Assembly: GCF_918741275.1 (NCBI RefSeq)
Contig: NZ_CAKKNA010000006.1
Span: forward strand, 202,272 to 266,271
Source of the DNA: Bacillus sp. CECT 9360
Lineage (GTDB): Bacteria; Bacillota; Bacilli; Bacillales; DSM-1321
Direction: 5' to 3'
Length of the DNA stretch: 64,000 nt
The number at the start of each line of letters is the position of its first letter. Position 1 is the stretch's first letter. Positions 49,084 through 57,400 of the stretch are shown here, in pieces. Below the pieces are notes generated by a model that did no database searches, had not been told where the DNA came from, and saw only the letters and a program-made list of their open reading frames with translations. A program made the translations under genes and the position numbers.

Positions 49084-50115
49084 TTATAATCCTCCCAGCA
49101 TGGAAAACATCGGCAGTAGCACAGCCAAATATATCGAGACGATCAATAATCCGATAACAGAAAACAGAACTGGCTGGATAATGCGGATCGCGGCGCTGGT
49201 TTTTTCTTCAATCTTAACAAGGACAAATCGACTGTAGTGAAAAAGCTCTTGGTCGAGCGTCCCATATTTTTGTCCGTTAGCAATGATGATCCCTAAGTGC
49301 TTTTCAAAAAAAGAAAATTTGTTAAAGATATCTTCGAGAGTCTTGCCTTCTGTTAATTCCTTTTTAATGAGAATGCATAATTTTTGATAAAAGGGTTGGC
49401 TGTTGTTTTCGGAGAAGAGTCGAATGCTTTCGTTGATGGACAAGCCACCTGAAAGTAAACCGCTAAGTTGACTTGAGAAAAAGTGGGTATCGTAGAGTTT
49501 GAGGAATTTTCCAAAGACAGGAATATGGTGAAGGAGCTTACGTCGTTTCAGGGGATTTAGCTTCATAAACCAAAACTGTCTCAGGCAAAAGACGATAACC
49601 GCCAAGGCAAGAAGAAGAAAAGGAACCGATGGAAGAAACTCCGAAATAGCCAGAACGATTTTTAGAAATAGATTTTGCTCGACATCCATCGATTGGAAGA
49701 GCACCTGAAATTTGGGCAAAAGGACTCGCTGAAGGATATAAAAGATACTGCCGACAAAAATCAACAGAAAAAGCGGATAAACAAGCAGTTTATTAATCTT
49801 CTCCAGATCTTCCGTTCTCTTAAGCCAAAAACTACCCCCATCTTTCAGCGCCCGCTGCAGGTCGCCGTGATTCTCGCCATAAAATACATAGCTGATCAAT
49901 TGCGGATGGAAGTTCAGCATTTCCAATACTGTGTGTAGTGGATTACCCTCTCTTAACCTTGAAAGCGCAACGGTTAATTCCGCCGCCTTTTTCTTGGATT
50001 CCTGCAATTGAAGGAACTGGATCGCGTGGGAAAGCGGATAGCCATTTTCGAGCAACTCACCAAGTCTGATGACAAAAAGGGCTTGTTCATTCTTTTTCCA
50101 TCTACTTCGCTTCAT
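49084..50115 (-). CDS. comGB: ComGB, competence pilus platform membrane protein (GspF family)
   Basis: 343 aa from the ATG at 50115, which overlaps the comGA end. Cytoplasmic segments separated by three transmembrane helices (LLVYPLFLLIFVGSIFYILQ; LPSVPFLLLALAVIVF; IIQPVLFSVIGLLIVSIYLAVLLPMF), the GspF layout. Internal FFSSQLSGLLSGGLSINESIRLF is family-typical. Alternative starts exist at 50136 and upstream. Confidence 0.92.
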   Translation of the reverse strand: MKRSRWKKNEQALFVIRLGELLENGYPLSHAIQFLQLQESKKKAAELTVALSRLREGNPLHTVLEMLNFHPQLISYVFYGENHGDLQRALKDGGSFWLKRTEDLEKINKLLVYPLFLLIFVGSIFYILQRVLLPKFQVLFQSMDVEQNLFLKIVLAISEFLPSVPFLLLALAVIVFCLRQFWFMKLNPLKRRKLLHHIPVFGKFLKLYDTHFFSSQLSGLLSGGLSINESIRLFSENNSQPFYQKLCILIKKELTEGKTLEDIFNKFSFFEKHLGIIIANGQKYGTLDQELFHYSRFVLVKIEEKTSAAIRIIQPVLFSVIGLLIVSIYLAVLLPMFSMLGGL

Positions 50116-51172
50116 GTCCGTGCACCCATCGATCATATTCTTCCGGTTTAACATACCCAAAAGCAATCGCCTTCGATATCTCATCCTTCAATTGACGGTG
50201 ATTTGGCTGTGCTTGATCCCCTTTCGCTGCCTTTAATACCTGGACAAGCCCTTTGCCATACAATAGTTCATAGACGCTTGCCCGCTTATTTCTTTTATGG
50301 ACATGACATTCCGAAGTACAGGCGTCCTGGCAAAAAGGACATTTTAATTCCACAAGTCTTTGGGCCGTTACCGCAATCAAGGTCTGTTCGATCTCAATCC
50401 AGTTGATCCCAAATTCGAGCAGCCGGTAGACAGCTCCTTTTGCATCACGGGTATGCATCGTTGTAAGGATCAAATGCCCGGTCAACGCCGCTCGGACTGC
50501 TATCTGCGCCGTTTCCGCATCCCGGATTTCTCCCACCATGATGATATCTGGATCATGCCGTAAGGCCGCTTTTAGGCCTACCGAGTAAGAGATCCCCGCT
50601 TTTTCATTGATCTGGACTTGAAGCATCTGCTCTGACACATTCTCGATTGGATCTTCGAGCGTTATGACATTGCGGTTGATTATTTCTTTTGCATGGTGCA
50701 GCAAAGAATAAAGAGTGGTCGTTTTCCCGCTTCCGGTCGGGCCGGTAAAAATAATCATCCCATGGGAATGTTTTAAGAAAGCCAATAACTTATTCGCAGT
50801 ATTGCCAAAAAGGGATAGTTGTTCCAAAGGAAGAATATTCTGCTGTGGAATTAAGCGGATCACGAGGCTTTCTGAAAAAGATGCGGGAAGCGTGGATAAA
50901 CGTAAGCCGATGGTTTTGTTATCAATCTTCATCGTAATTGAGCCGCTTTGCGGGCGTCTCTTTTCACCGATATCCATCGATGCGAGAAATTTCAAATGGG
51001 AGATCATTCTTTCTAGTTCATCCTGGGTAATCATGTCTTGCGGATAAAGCTTGTTATCGATGCGGAACTGTACGAGGGGACGATCTTTCCTAGGCAGGAT
51101 GTGGATGTCTGATGCAGCGAGCCGGACTGCATGCGTAAGAATTCTTTCTGCCGTTTTTTCAATTGATTCCAA
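50102..51172 (-). CDS. comGA: ComGA, competence pilus assembly ATPase
   Basis: 356 aa (same as B. subtilis) from a TTG at 51172, ten bases after GGAGG; this gives LESIEKTAERIL, aligning with the MDSIEK start of ComGA. Walker A FTGPTGSGKTTTLYSLL, Asp box ITLEDPIEN, Walker B IIMVGEIRDAETAQIAV, and a four-Cys zinc motif CPFCQDACTSEC. Energises pseudopilus assembly. First gene of the operon; no clear ComK AAAA-N5-TTTT pair was identified upstream. Confidence 0.95.
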   Translation of the reverse strand: MESIEKTAERILTHAVRLAASDIHILPRKDRPLVQFRIDNKLYPQDMITQDELERMISHLKFLASMDIGEKRRPQSGSITMKIDNKTIGLRLSTLPASFSESLVIRLIPQQNILPLEQLSLFGNTANKLLAFLKHSHGMIIFTGPTGSGKTTTLYSLLHHAKEIINRNVITLEDPIENVSEQMLQVQINEKAGISYSVGLKAALRHDPDIIMVGEIRDAETAQIAVRAALTGHLILTTMHTRDAKGAVYRLLEFGINWIEIEQTLIAVTAQRLVELKCPFCQDACTSECHVHKRNKRASVYELLYGKGLVQVLKAAKGDQAQPNHRQLKDEISKAIAFGYVKPEEYDRWVHGHEAK

Positions 51173-51287
51173 CCATATTTCACCTCCAAATCTGTTTGCT
51201 TTATACAATTCGACTTTGTTTTAGGTTTTCCTTCTTATTTTGCAAAAAAAGTTAAAAAAATTCGGATTAATTCAGCTTATTTATTTA

Positions 51288-51732
51288 CTTTAAATGTGAA
51301 CATTTCATTCCCGATAAAGACAAGAAGGCAGAAATCAAATTTATTGCCCCAGTCAAAACGTACTCTAAGTCTGATCTAAACAATTGGTCAGGTGTACTAT
51401 CCCTGAAGCATGGCAGCAAGAAGTTTTTATTGACTGGAGATGCGGAACTTCAATCAGAAAATGACATGATGTCTAAAAAGCTAATTTCTAAGGTTGATGT
51501 ATTAAAAGTCGGGCATCACGGGGCAAAGACTTCATCAAGTTCGAAGTTTCTCAGCATAGCAAAACCAACCTATTCAGCAATCAGCGTAGGTAAAAACTCT
51601 TATGGACATCCTACTTCTTATACAGTGAAACGATTGTCCGCTGTTAAATCAAAAATATATAGAACAGATAAAAGTGGGAATATTATCTTTACATCTAACG
51701 GTAAAACAATAAGTGTAAAGACGGTGAAATAA
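51288..51732 (+). pseudogene. C-terminal fragment of a ComEC/Rec2-like metallo-beta-lactamase-fold protein
   Basis: Open frame from about 51288 with no start codon or ribosome site; it reads HFIPDKDKKAEIKFIAP, then NNWSGVLSLKHGSKKFLLTGDAE, VDVLKVGHHGAKTSSSSKFL and YGHPTSYTVKRL. These are the C-terminal half of MBL-fold proteins of the ComEC-C-terminal-domain type; the N-terminal HxHxDH metal site is missing. Truncated at the point where the comG backbone ends and the accessory region begins. Its usual DUF3006 partner follows two bases later. Confidence 0.8.
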
Positions 51733-51733
51733 T

Positions 51734-51958
51734 ATGCTAGAAGTAACAAAAGGAGTTATTGACCGTTTCGAAGGAAGTATCGCTGTGGTTGAAGTTGCTG
51801 GTGAAACAGTAGATTTTCCAAAAGATATCTTCCCAAAAGAAGCTAAAGCTGGAGATGTAGTAGAAATCTCCGGTGATAACGTGAAAGTTTTGAACAGTGA
51901 AACGGAAAAGCTAAGAAAAGAAATTGAAGACCTTATGGATGAAGTTTGGGAAGACTAA
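51734..51958 (+). CDS. DUF3006 family small protein
   Basis: 74 aa: LEVTKGVIDRFEGSIAVVEVAGETVDFPKDIFPKEAKAGDVVEISGDNV and an acidic C-terminal helix, the DUF3006 pattern. These genes commonly follow MBL/ComEC-like genes, as here, where the partner is broken. Starts two bases after the partner's stop, so its original expression signal may be lost. Terminator follows. Confidence 0.88.
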   Translation: MLEVTKGVIDRFEGSIAVVEVAGETVDFPKDIFPKEAKAGDVVEISGDNVKVLNSETEKLRKEIEDLMDEVWED

Positions 51959-51963
51959 AGGTG

Positions 51964-51995
51964 AAGCCCTTCTGATTAGAAGGGCTTTTTTCTAA
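51964..51995 (+). terminator. Terminator of the DUF3006 gene
   Basis: GAAGCCCTTCT / AGAAGGGCTTTTTT hairpin directly after the stop. Confidence 0.92.
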
Positions 51996-52019
51996 AAACC
52001 GAATAAAAGGAGAGATAAG

Positions 52020-52145
52020 ATGAAAGTAACAATTATTAAAGGGCCAAATTTCAAAGAAACAGAAGAACGTGCTTATGACCTATTATATAAAATAATTAGT
52101 GAGAAAGTAAAAGAAGAAGAAAAGAAAAAACGGCCGAAGATTTAA
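52020..52145 (+). CDS. Small hypothetical protein (41 aa)
   Basis: 41 aa: starts MKVTIIKGPNFKETEERAYDLLYKII and ends in a Lys/Glu-rich helix. Good ribosome site (AAAGGAGAGATAAG) and its own terminator support it as a real gene. Not recognised with certainty; such small proteins occur in phage-like and integrative-element regions of Bacillus. Confidence 0.65.
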   Translation: MKVTIIKGPNFKETEERAYDLLYKIISEKVKEEEKKKRPKI

Positions 52146-52180
52146 TAAAAATCCCCTCCAAACGGAAGGGATTTTTATTT
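52146..52180 (+). terminator. Terminator after the 41-aa gene
   Basis: AAAATCCCCTCC / GGAAGGGATTTTT hairpin with a T-rich tail. Confidence 0.85.
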
Positions 52181-52198
52181 TGTTTTTAATCTAATAGA

Positions 52199-52546
52199 TT
52201 AATATTCCCTTAACCATTCCCAAAACATACTACCTTGCGACACAATAAAATAATCTAACCATTCTTCAAAAGTTAACTTCAGAAAATTTTCAGGGACGTC
52301 GAAATCCGCACCTGAATCTAACCAATATATATACCCTTTTTGCCCATCCGATGGGGCTATGACAAGTCTTCCACCATCATATCCGGTTCCAATAGGAAAC
52401 CATCCAGGAGGGTAATCAATATTCTCATAATCTTCTAAAATTTCTTTTATAGAATATAGCTCAAATGCGTTTCCAAACTCTGAACTTATAAATAATTTAG
52501 CTCCGTTGTGCAAACTTAAAAAGTTTTTGTAACATTGACCCTTTGC
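52199..52546 (-). pseudogene. N-terminally truncated SUKH (SMI1/KNR4) immunity-type gene
   Basis: Reading from about 52546: CYKNFLSLHNGAKLFISSEFGNAFELYSIKEILEDYENI ... PIGTGYDGGRLVIAPSDGQKGYIYWLDSGADF ... SFEEWLDYF-like end. This is the second half of a SUKH domain (the YKxFLxxxNG motif onward). The N-terminal helix is missing, and upstream lies a terminator-like hairpin instead of a start region. A TTG at 52513 could initiate a 104-aa remnant. SUKH proteins usually neutralise contact-dependent nuclease toxins; no toxin is nearby. Confidence 0.75.
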
Positions 52547-52561
52547 TTGGGGTCTTTTTTA
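52537..52561 (+). terminator. Orphan hairpin terminator
   Basis: GACCCTTTG / CTTGGGGTC short hairpin followed by TTTTTT on the plus strand, at the truncation point of the SUKH gene. The gene it once served is gone. Confidence 0.6.
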
Positions 52562-52823
52562 TTTAAGTATTTCCTGTGATGACACCGACTTTCCGCTTCT
52601 ATTTTCAAATCAGTCTTTCCAGCTCCGTTAATTTTCTAGTATGTATCCAGAGACTAGAATTTCACTTTTATAATTGTGTCTGATGATTAAACTTCCTCTC
52701 TCTCTAAAAAAATTTTGAACGGGTTTAATAAATTGTTTTGAAAATGTATACTTGAGGTGGTATAAATTGTTAAAAAGCCAAAACTTCAAAAAATGCAGTT
52801 ATTATTTTGAAGGAGGAGAGAAA

Positions 52824-53434
52824 ATGACAGATTTAGAATCATTTATGGAAATGGGTGGAGAACAATTTGAGGTATATAGGAATGATATTAAAATCGAAGA
52901 AGTTGAAGGAGTACCTAATCGTGAAAAAGAAACAAACAGAGCTTATATAGGGTTTTATCCCAACACAGATATAGAGGTTGGTGATCGGCTTGTTGGGAAG
53001 ATTTCAAAAAATAAATATTATATTGATGATAAGAAAAGTCAAGTTATCCAAGGAAGTGTATTTCAACTTAAAGGGTACTATTTAACTGAAAGAGAGTTAG
53101 AAAAAATGGAGAAGGAAAAGAAAACAGAACAAACAATTATATATAACTTATATGGTGCTAATGCAAGAATAAATAACAATTCAACAGACCATTCAATTAA
53201 TATTGTTGACATGTCTCCAGATGATCTATTTGATGAATTAAGGAAATCACTAAAAGAAAATATAAATGATGAACAGGAAAAAGCGCAATTAAGAGAACTT
53301 GTAAATGGATTAGAGGGTACTAAAAATACAAGAAAATTAATGAATTATACACCGAGTTTATCACTAGCGCTGCAAACCATATGACAATAATACAACCTTT
53401 CATTCCTGCTTTATCTCAAATGATACAAAATTAA
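52824..53434 (+). pseudogene. Hypothetical protein with C-terminal frameshift
   Basis: Starts MTDLESFMEMGGEQFEVYRND at 52824 after AAGGAGGAGAG; the frame closes at 53384 (186 aa). After codon LMNYT the continuation makes sense only in another frame: FITSAANHMTIIQPFIPALSQMIQN ending at 53434, so a 1-base change near 53350 has broken it. Visible parts: an SH3-like beta region (IEVGDRLVGKISKNKYYIDD), a helix, an IIYNLYGANARINNNSTDHSINI repeat-like beta segment, and a helical C-terminus. Family not identified. The same NLYG-NARxNxNSxD style occurs in other bacterial hypothetical proteins. Confidence 0.6.
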
Positions 53435-53473
53435 ATATTATAACAGCCCTTCTCATATGAGAGGGGCTAAATA

Positions 53474-53590
53474 CTATACAAATCCTGGTATAACTTGCTG
53501 TATTTCTTGTTCGGCATTTTCCAATCCAGCTAACCACAGATCAACTAATTTCACTCCGTCAACCAATTCAATATTCAATAGTCTCAATTG
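53474..53590 (-). pseudogene. C-terminal remnant, unidentified
   Basis: Minus-strand open stretch RLLNIELVDGVKLVDLWLAGLENAEQEIQQVIPGFV ending in a stop, with no start. The DGVKLxDLWLxGLE pattern recalls the C-terminus of restriction-endonuclease-like proteins, but this is weak. Another short stretch on the plus strand (53564-53662, ending REMEEYLGRHDNL) is equally a remnant. Confidence 0.3.
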
Positions 53591-53682
53591 GAGCTAAAGA
53601 TTTGGCTATTGGTGTTAAGAGAGAAATGGAAGAGTATTTAGGAAGACACGACAACTTATAGATTAAAAATACCGGGAAAGAA

Positions 53683-54259
53683 TGAAGAAGACCTTACTTC
53701 AGTTTGCGAGGTTTCCTTACCGTAAAACGATGGATCAATTTGATTTTACTGCTCAGCCTGACATTGATGAAAGAAGAATTGGAGAGTTAATGAATCTTCA
53801 TTCCTTGGTGCCAAAGAGAATCTGATTTTTCTAGGACCACCTGGTATAGGAAAGACTCACCTTACAGTAGCTATAGGTATGGAAGCTATTTCAAAAGGGT
53901 TAAAAACCTACTTCATTACTCTTAGTGATCTGGTTTCTCAGCTAAGGAAAGCCGAACAGCAGGACAAACTGGAGAAGAAGATGGCTTTTGTAAAACCTTC
54001 TGTCCTGATCATTGATGAAATTGGATATTTGAACCTCGATCCTCAAAGTGCTCATTACTTATTTCAGGTAATATCCAGAAGGTATGAGCGAGGCTCTATT
54101 AAATAAAGGGTTTAGGGAATGGGGAGAAATGGTTGGGCACCCAATTATCGCGACTGCGTTGCTAGACCGGCTTTTGCATCATCTAGAATTTTTAACTTAC
54201 AAGGTGGCAGCTACAGACTTAGAGAGAAGCAAATGAGTATAGAAAAACAGAAGGACTGA
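53683..54259 (+). pseudogene. istB: Degraded IS21-family IstB (transposition helper ATPase)
   Basis: Pieces in three frames: LLQFARFPYRKTMDQFDFTAQPDIDERRI; then the ATPase core NLIFLGPPGIGKTHLTVAIGMEA with Walker A and SVLIIDEIGYLNLD with Walker B; then NKGFREWGEMVGHPIIATALLDRLLHH and GGSYRLREKQ. At least three frameshifts; the N-terminal part and istA are missing. An inactive insertion-sequence relic immediately downstream of the Wadjet operon. Confidence 0.88.
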
Positions 54260-54449
54260 AAAGTCCTCCGGCGAAATTGGGGAATTCTAAACCGGTATTG
54301 ACATCCCTGTAAAGAAAACTTCCTTTCAATCATTTATGAAGTATTTGGTGATGATGTTTTAGAATAATGCACATTAATTTAAATCAGGGAGGTCAAAAAA
54401 AGGATCAATTTTTATATCTTGGAATTATTTATAAATACAAAATAAAAAT

Positions 54450-54483
54450 AAACAGTCCTATCCAGAGCTGATAGGACTGTTTA
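54450..54483 (-). terminator. Terminator of the Wadjet operon
   Basis: AAACAGTCCTATC / GATAGGACTGTTT hairpin, followed by T-rich sequence on the minus strand, just after the jetC stop. Confidence 0.88.
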
Positions 54484-54487
54484 TTTC

Positions 54488-57400
54488 TTATGACATTACA
54501 GATCTCGTTTCATGATAGGTTCTGAAGCTGTACTGTACAGTCTCGTTTATTTTTTCAATACCTTTTTCTTCTCTTAATTCCAAAGCGTAATAAACTGGAA
54601 AACGCTGACTTATTTCAGTTTTAACAAGTTCAGGAGGCGTTACAACGATTAATTGAAAACGAAGTAGCTCACTTGCTGCAAAGATCGGATCAAGCACATG
54701 CTCAGATGCTGCTTGACCGAACGGATTATCACAAATTAGAGTTGTCCATTTTTGTGAATGACTCTTTAGTGATAGTAACATCATCATGATTACCATTCGT
54801 GCTGATAATACTTGACCTCCACTACCACTTGTTTCTACTTCTGAACCCTTGTTAATTGTTTCCCAATCAGAAAAGTATTCGTCTTTAGGTCGTTCATATC
54901 TAAAAGCATTGTTCGTTTGCAGGTTATAAACCATTAAAGTTGGATATCTGTGTCGAAGAGCTTCGAAGACAATTTGCTCATCACTCATCAATTTATTGAT
55001 TTCCTCATCCAACTCGGGAATCCCATTTTCAATCTTGTCAAACTTTTTCGTAATTTGCTCAATTGATTTGGAAAAATGTTGCTTTAAAACATATTCAATA
55101 TCCTCTGGTTTATCAGGTAATTCTTCATGTTTAAGTTTTACTAATGGAAATTTATATCCATTTTCATTTTCAATTACCATTTTCTTAATCATCATTTTCA
55201 AATGGTCAATAATTGATATTACTTTCATTGAAGCCCTGGTAGCCCAATAACTTTGTGCTTCTTCTGCTTTCTCCTTGTCTTTTGACAATTGGCTAAGTGA
55301 TGATATTGCAAAAGTATGCATTCCCTCTATAGTTTGAAGCACATAATTATATTCCCTTAAGGGTAACTTTTCAAGAGTCTTTTCAACTTGGGTTTTCAAA
55401 TCCAAGTCCCAATTAGCTCCATTAACTTGTTGTTTTAGTTTAGAGTGTGCTATATCAATTTCAAGATGTTGTTTATCTTTCTTTGAAACAAGGCTTCTAC
55501 GCTGTTTTGTCCAGTCACCTACAATTTTCTCGGATTCTTCTTGTAGTAATTGAACAATACTCGCTTCCACAACTACATCAATATTTTCTGATAGATTTGA
55601 TTTAATAACGTCTTTATACCTAACGTATTCATTTATTTTTCCTTGAGTAAGAAATATTAGTTCGTTTGTTTCTATTTCTTCTTGAGAAACCTTGTGATAT
55701 TCTACTTCAATTGAATATCCTTTTTCATCCAGATCTAACTCATCCCACGTTTCCACATTTCTTTTCTTTTTATCAACAATTTCAGTTTCAATTTCAGTTA
55801 ACATTTCATTTTTGGATTTTATGCTACCATTTAACTGATTAACAATTGTATTCTGACTTTGTTGCTTTGCATATGTTTCATCGAGCTCATCTTCTAACAA
55901 TTCAATTTTACTTTCCAAAATAGATTCATTTTCGATTTGTATTGGGAAGTTCACCCAATTATTTGAGAGCTTATCTAACTTTTTTTCGATTTTTCCTTTG
56001 TTATCAGCGTGATGCTTCCGTTCTACATCCAATATATCTAAACGATGGTTCTTCTCCAGTTGTGATTGATTTAATGCCTCAAACTCTGTCAGTTTAACAA
56101 AGACTTGATTGAATATATCATTATTCAGATTAGGTTTTTCACAATAATCACTTTTTTCACTTATTTCTGGAAATTCAGCATTTGATATAACTTGACTAAT
56201 ACGTTTAAAGTCACTTTTTCTTTCCTGCTTCCAGTTTAAAAATACCCTGTCCCAATCTCTAATCAAATTATCCATTTTTTCTTGTTCTTTACCTAGGTCA
56301 CTAATTATTTCCTCATCTTTAATGAGCTCCTTTTGCAGTTGTACTAGCTCATCTTTGAAGGAATCATTTTCTTGTTTCCTACTTTTGTATTTTCTAACCT
56401 TTTCAAGATCCGCCTCAATCTTTTCAATATTTTTTATTTGGACATCAATTTCATTGTAAGCAGTTTTTCCTTCTGCTTCTAATTTTTGAAGGTTTGATTC
56501 CTCTAATGTTTTATCCCGTGTCAACTCTCCAATTTTGGATTTTGTTTCTTGCATTATTTTTTCAATATCGACTGAAGAGGGTTGATTCAGTAATAAAGTG
56601 AGCTTTTTTATTAATTTATTATATTGCATTGAGAAGCTTTCATATTGATGAACTAATTCTTTAGCCTTGCTAAGTTGATTATTAATATCTTGTTTCCAAT
56701 CTACAAAATATTCATCATCAAGTACCATATTTTGTGATTGCTCTTCTAATAACACAAACGAATTCTTATTCTTACTATCCATTTCTTCTCTAATAAAAAT
56801 GGCTACTGGAGAATGGAGAAGTATATTTTTTCTTGTACCGTTTTTGTTTAACTTTTCCCACTCTTTTTTAGTCAAGACTAAGCCATGTACTAATAGTGGA
56901 TTTCTTTCTAGCTCTTCAATCCTCTTATCAATAGGAAGAGTCTGCAAAAATTCTGTACCATAAAATATTTCTACTTCAGAATCTAATAACTCCTTAACCA
57001 TTTTCAAATCATGGTTTGCTACCCAATATGGGGTTTTGCTTAAGGAGACATCTAATTGTTTCTTCCACTGATTTTCCCTGGCATTGAGCAAGTTGTGTTC
57101 TGACTCTTGAAGCTTATTCATTAACTTATGTTGAGATGCATGGAGCCAGTTTTGTATGTCTTCCGTTATTCCCTCTTGCAATATAATAGATATCTCATTT
57201 CCTATTGCTTGTTCTTGTTGAATTTGTTGTTCAAAGCTAAGTTTTTTTTCATCGTAAAATCGTTTCTTTTCTACTATAGCAGCTTTAATCTCCCCGATTT
57301 TTCCAGATAAATCCTTTTGTTTTTCGATGCTTTCTCTATATTTTTTTGTTGCCTGATCTTTTGCTTTGTGAGCTAATTCATATTCCTGTTGGAGATTTTG

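Noticed and set aside
51173..51290. ComK box upstream of comGA
   Set aside because: A- and T-runs are present but no AAAA-N5-TTTT pair with the right spacing could be set out convincingly.
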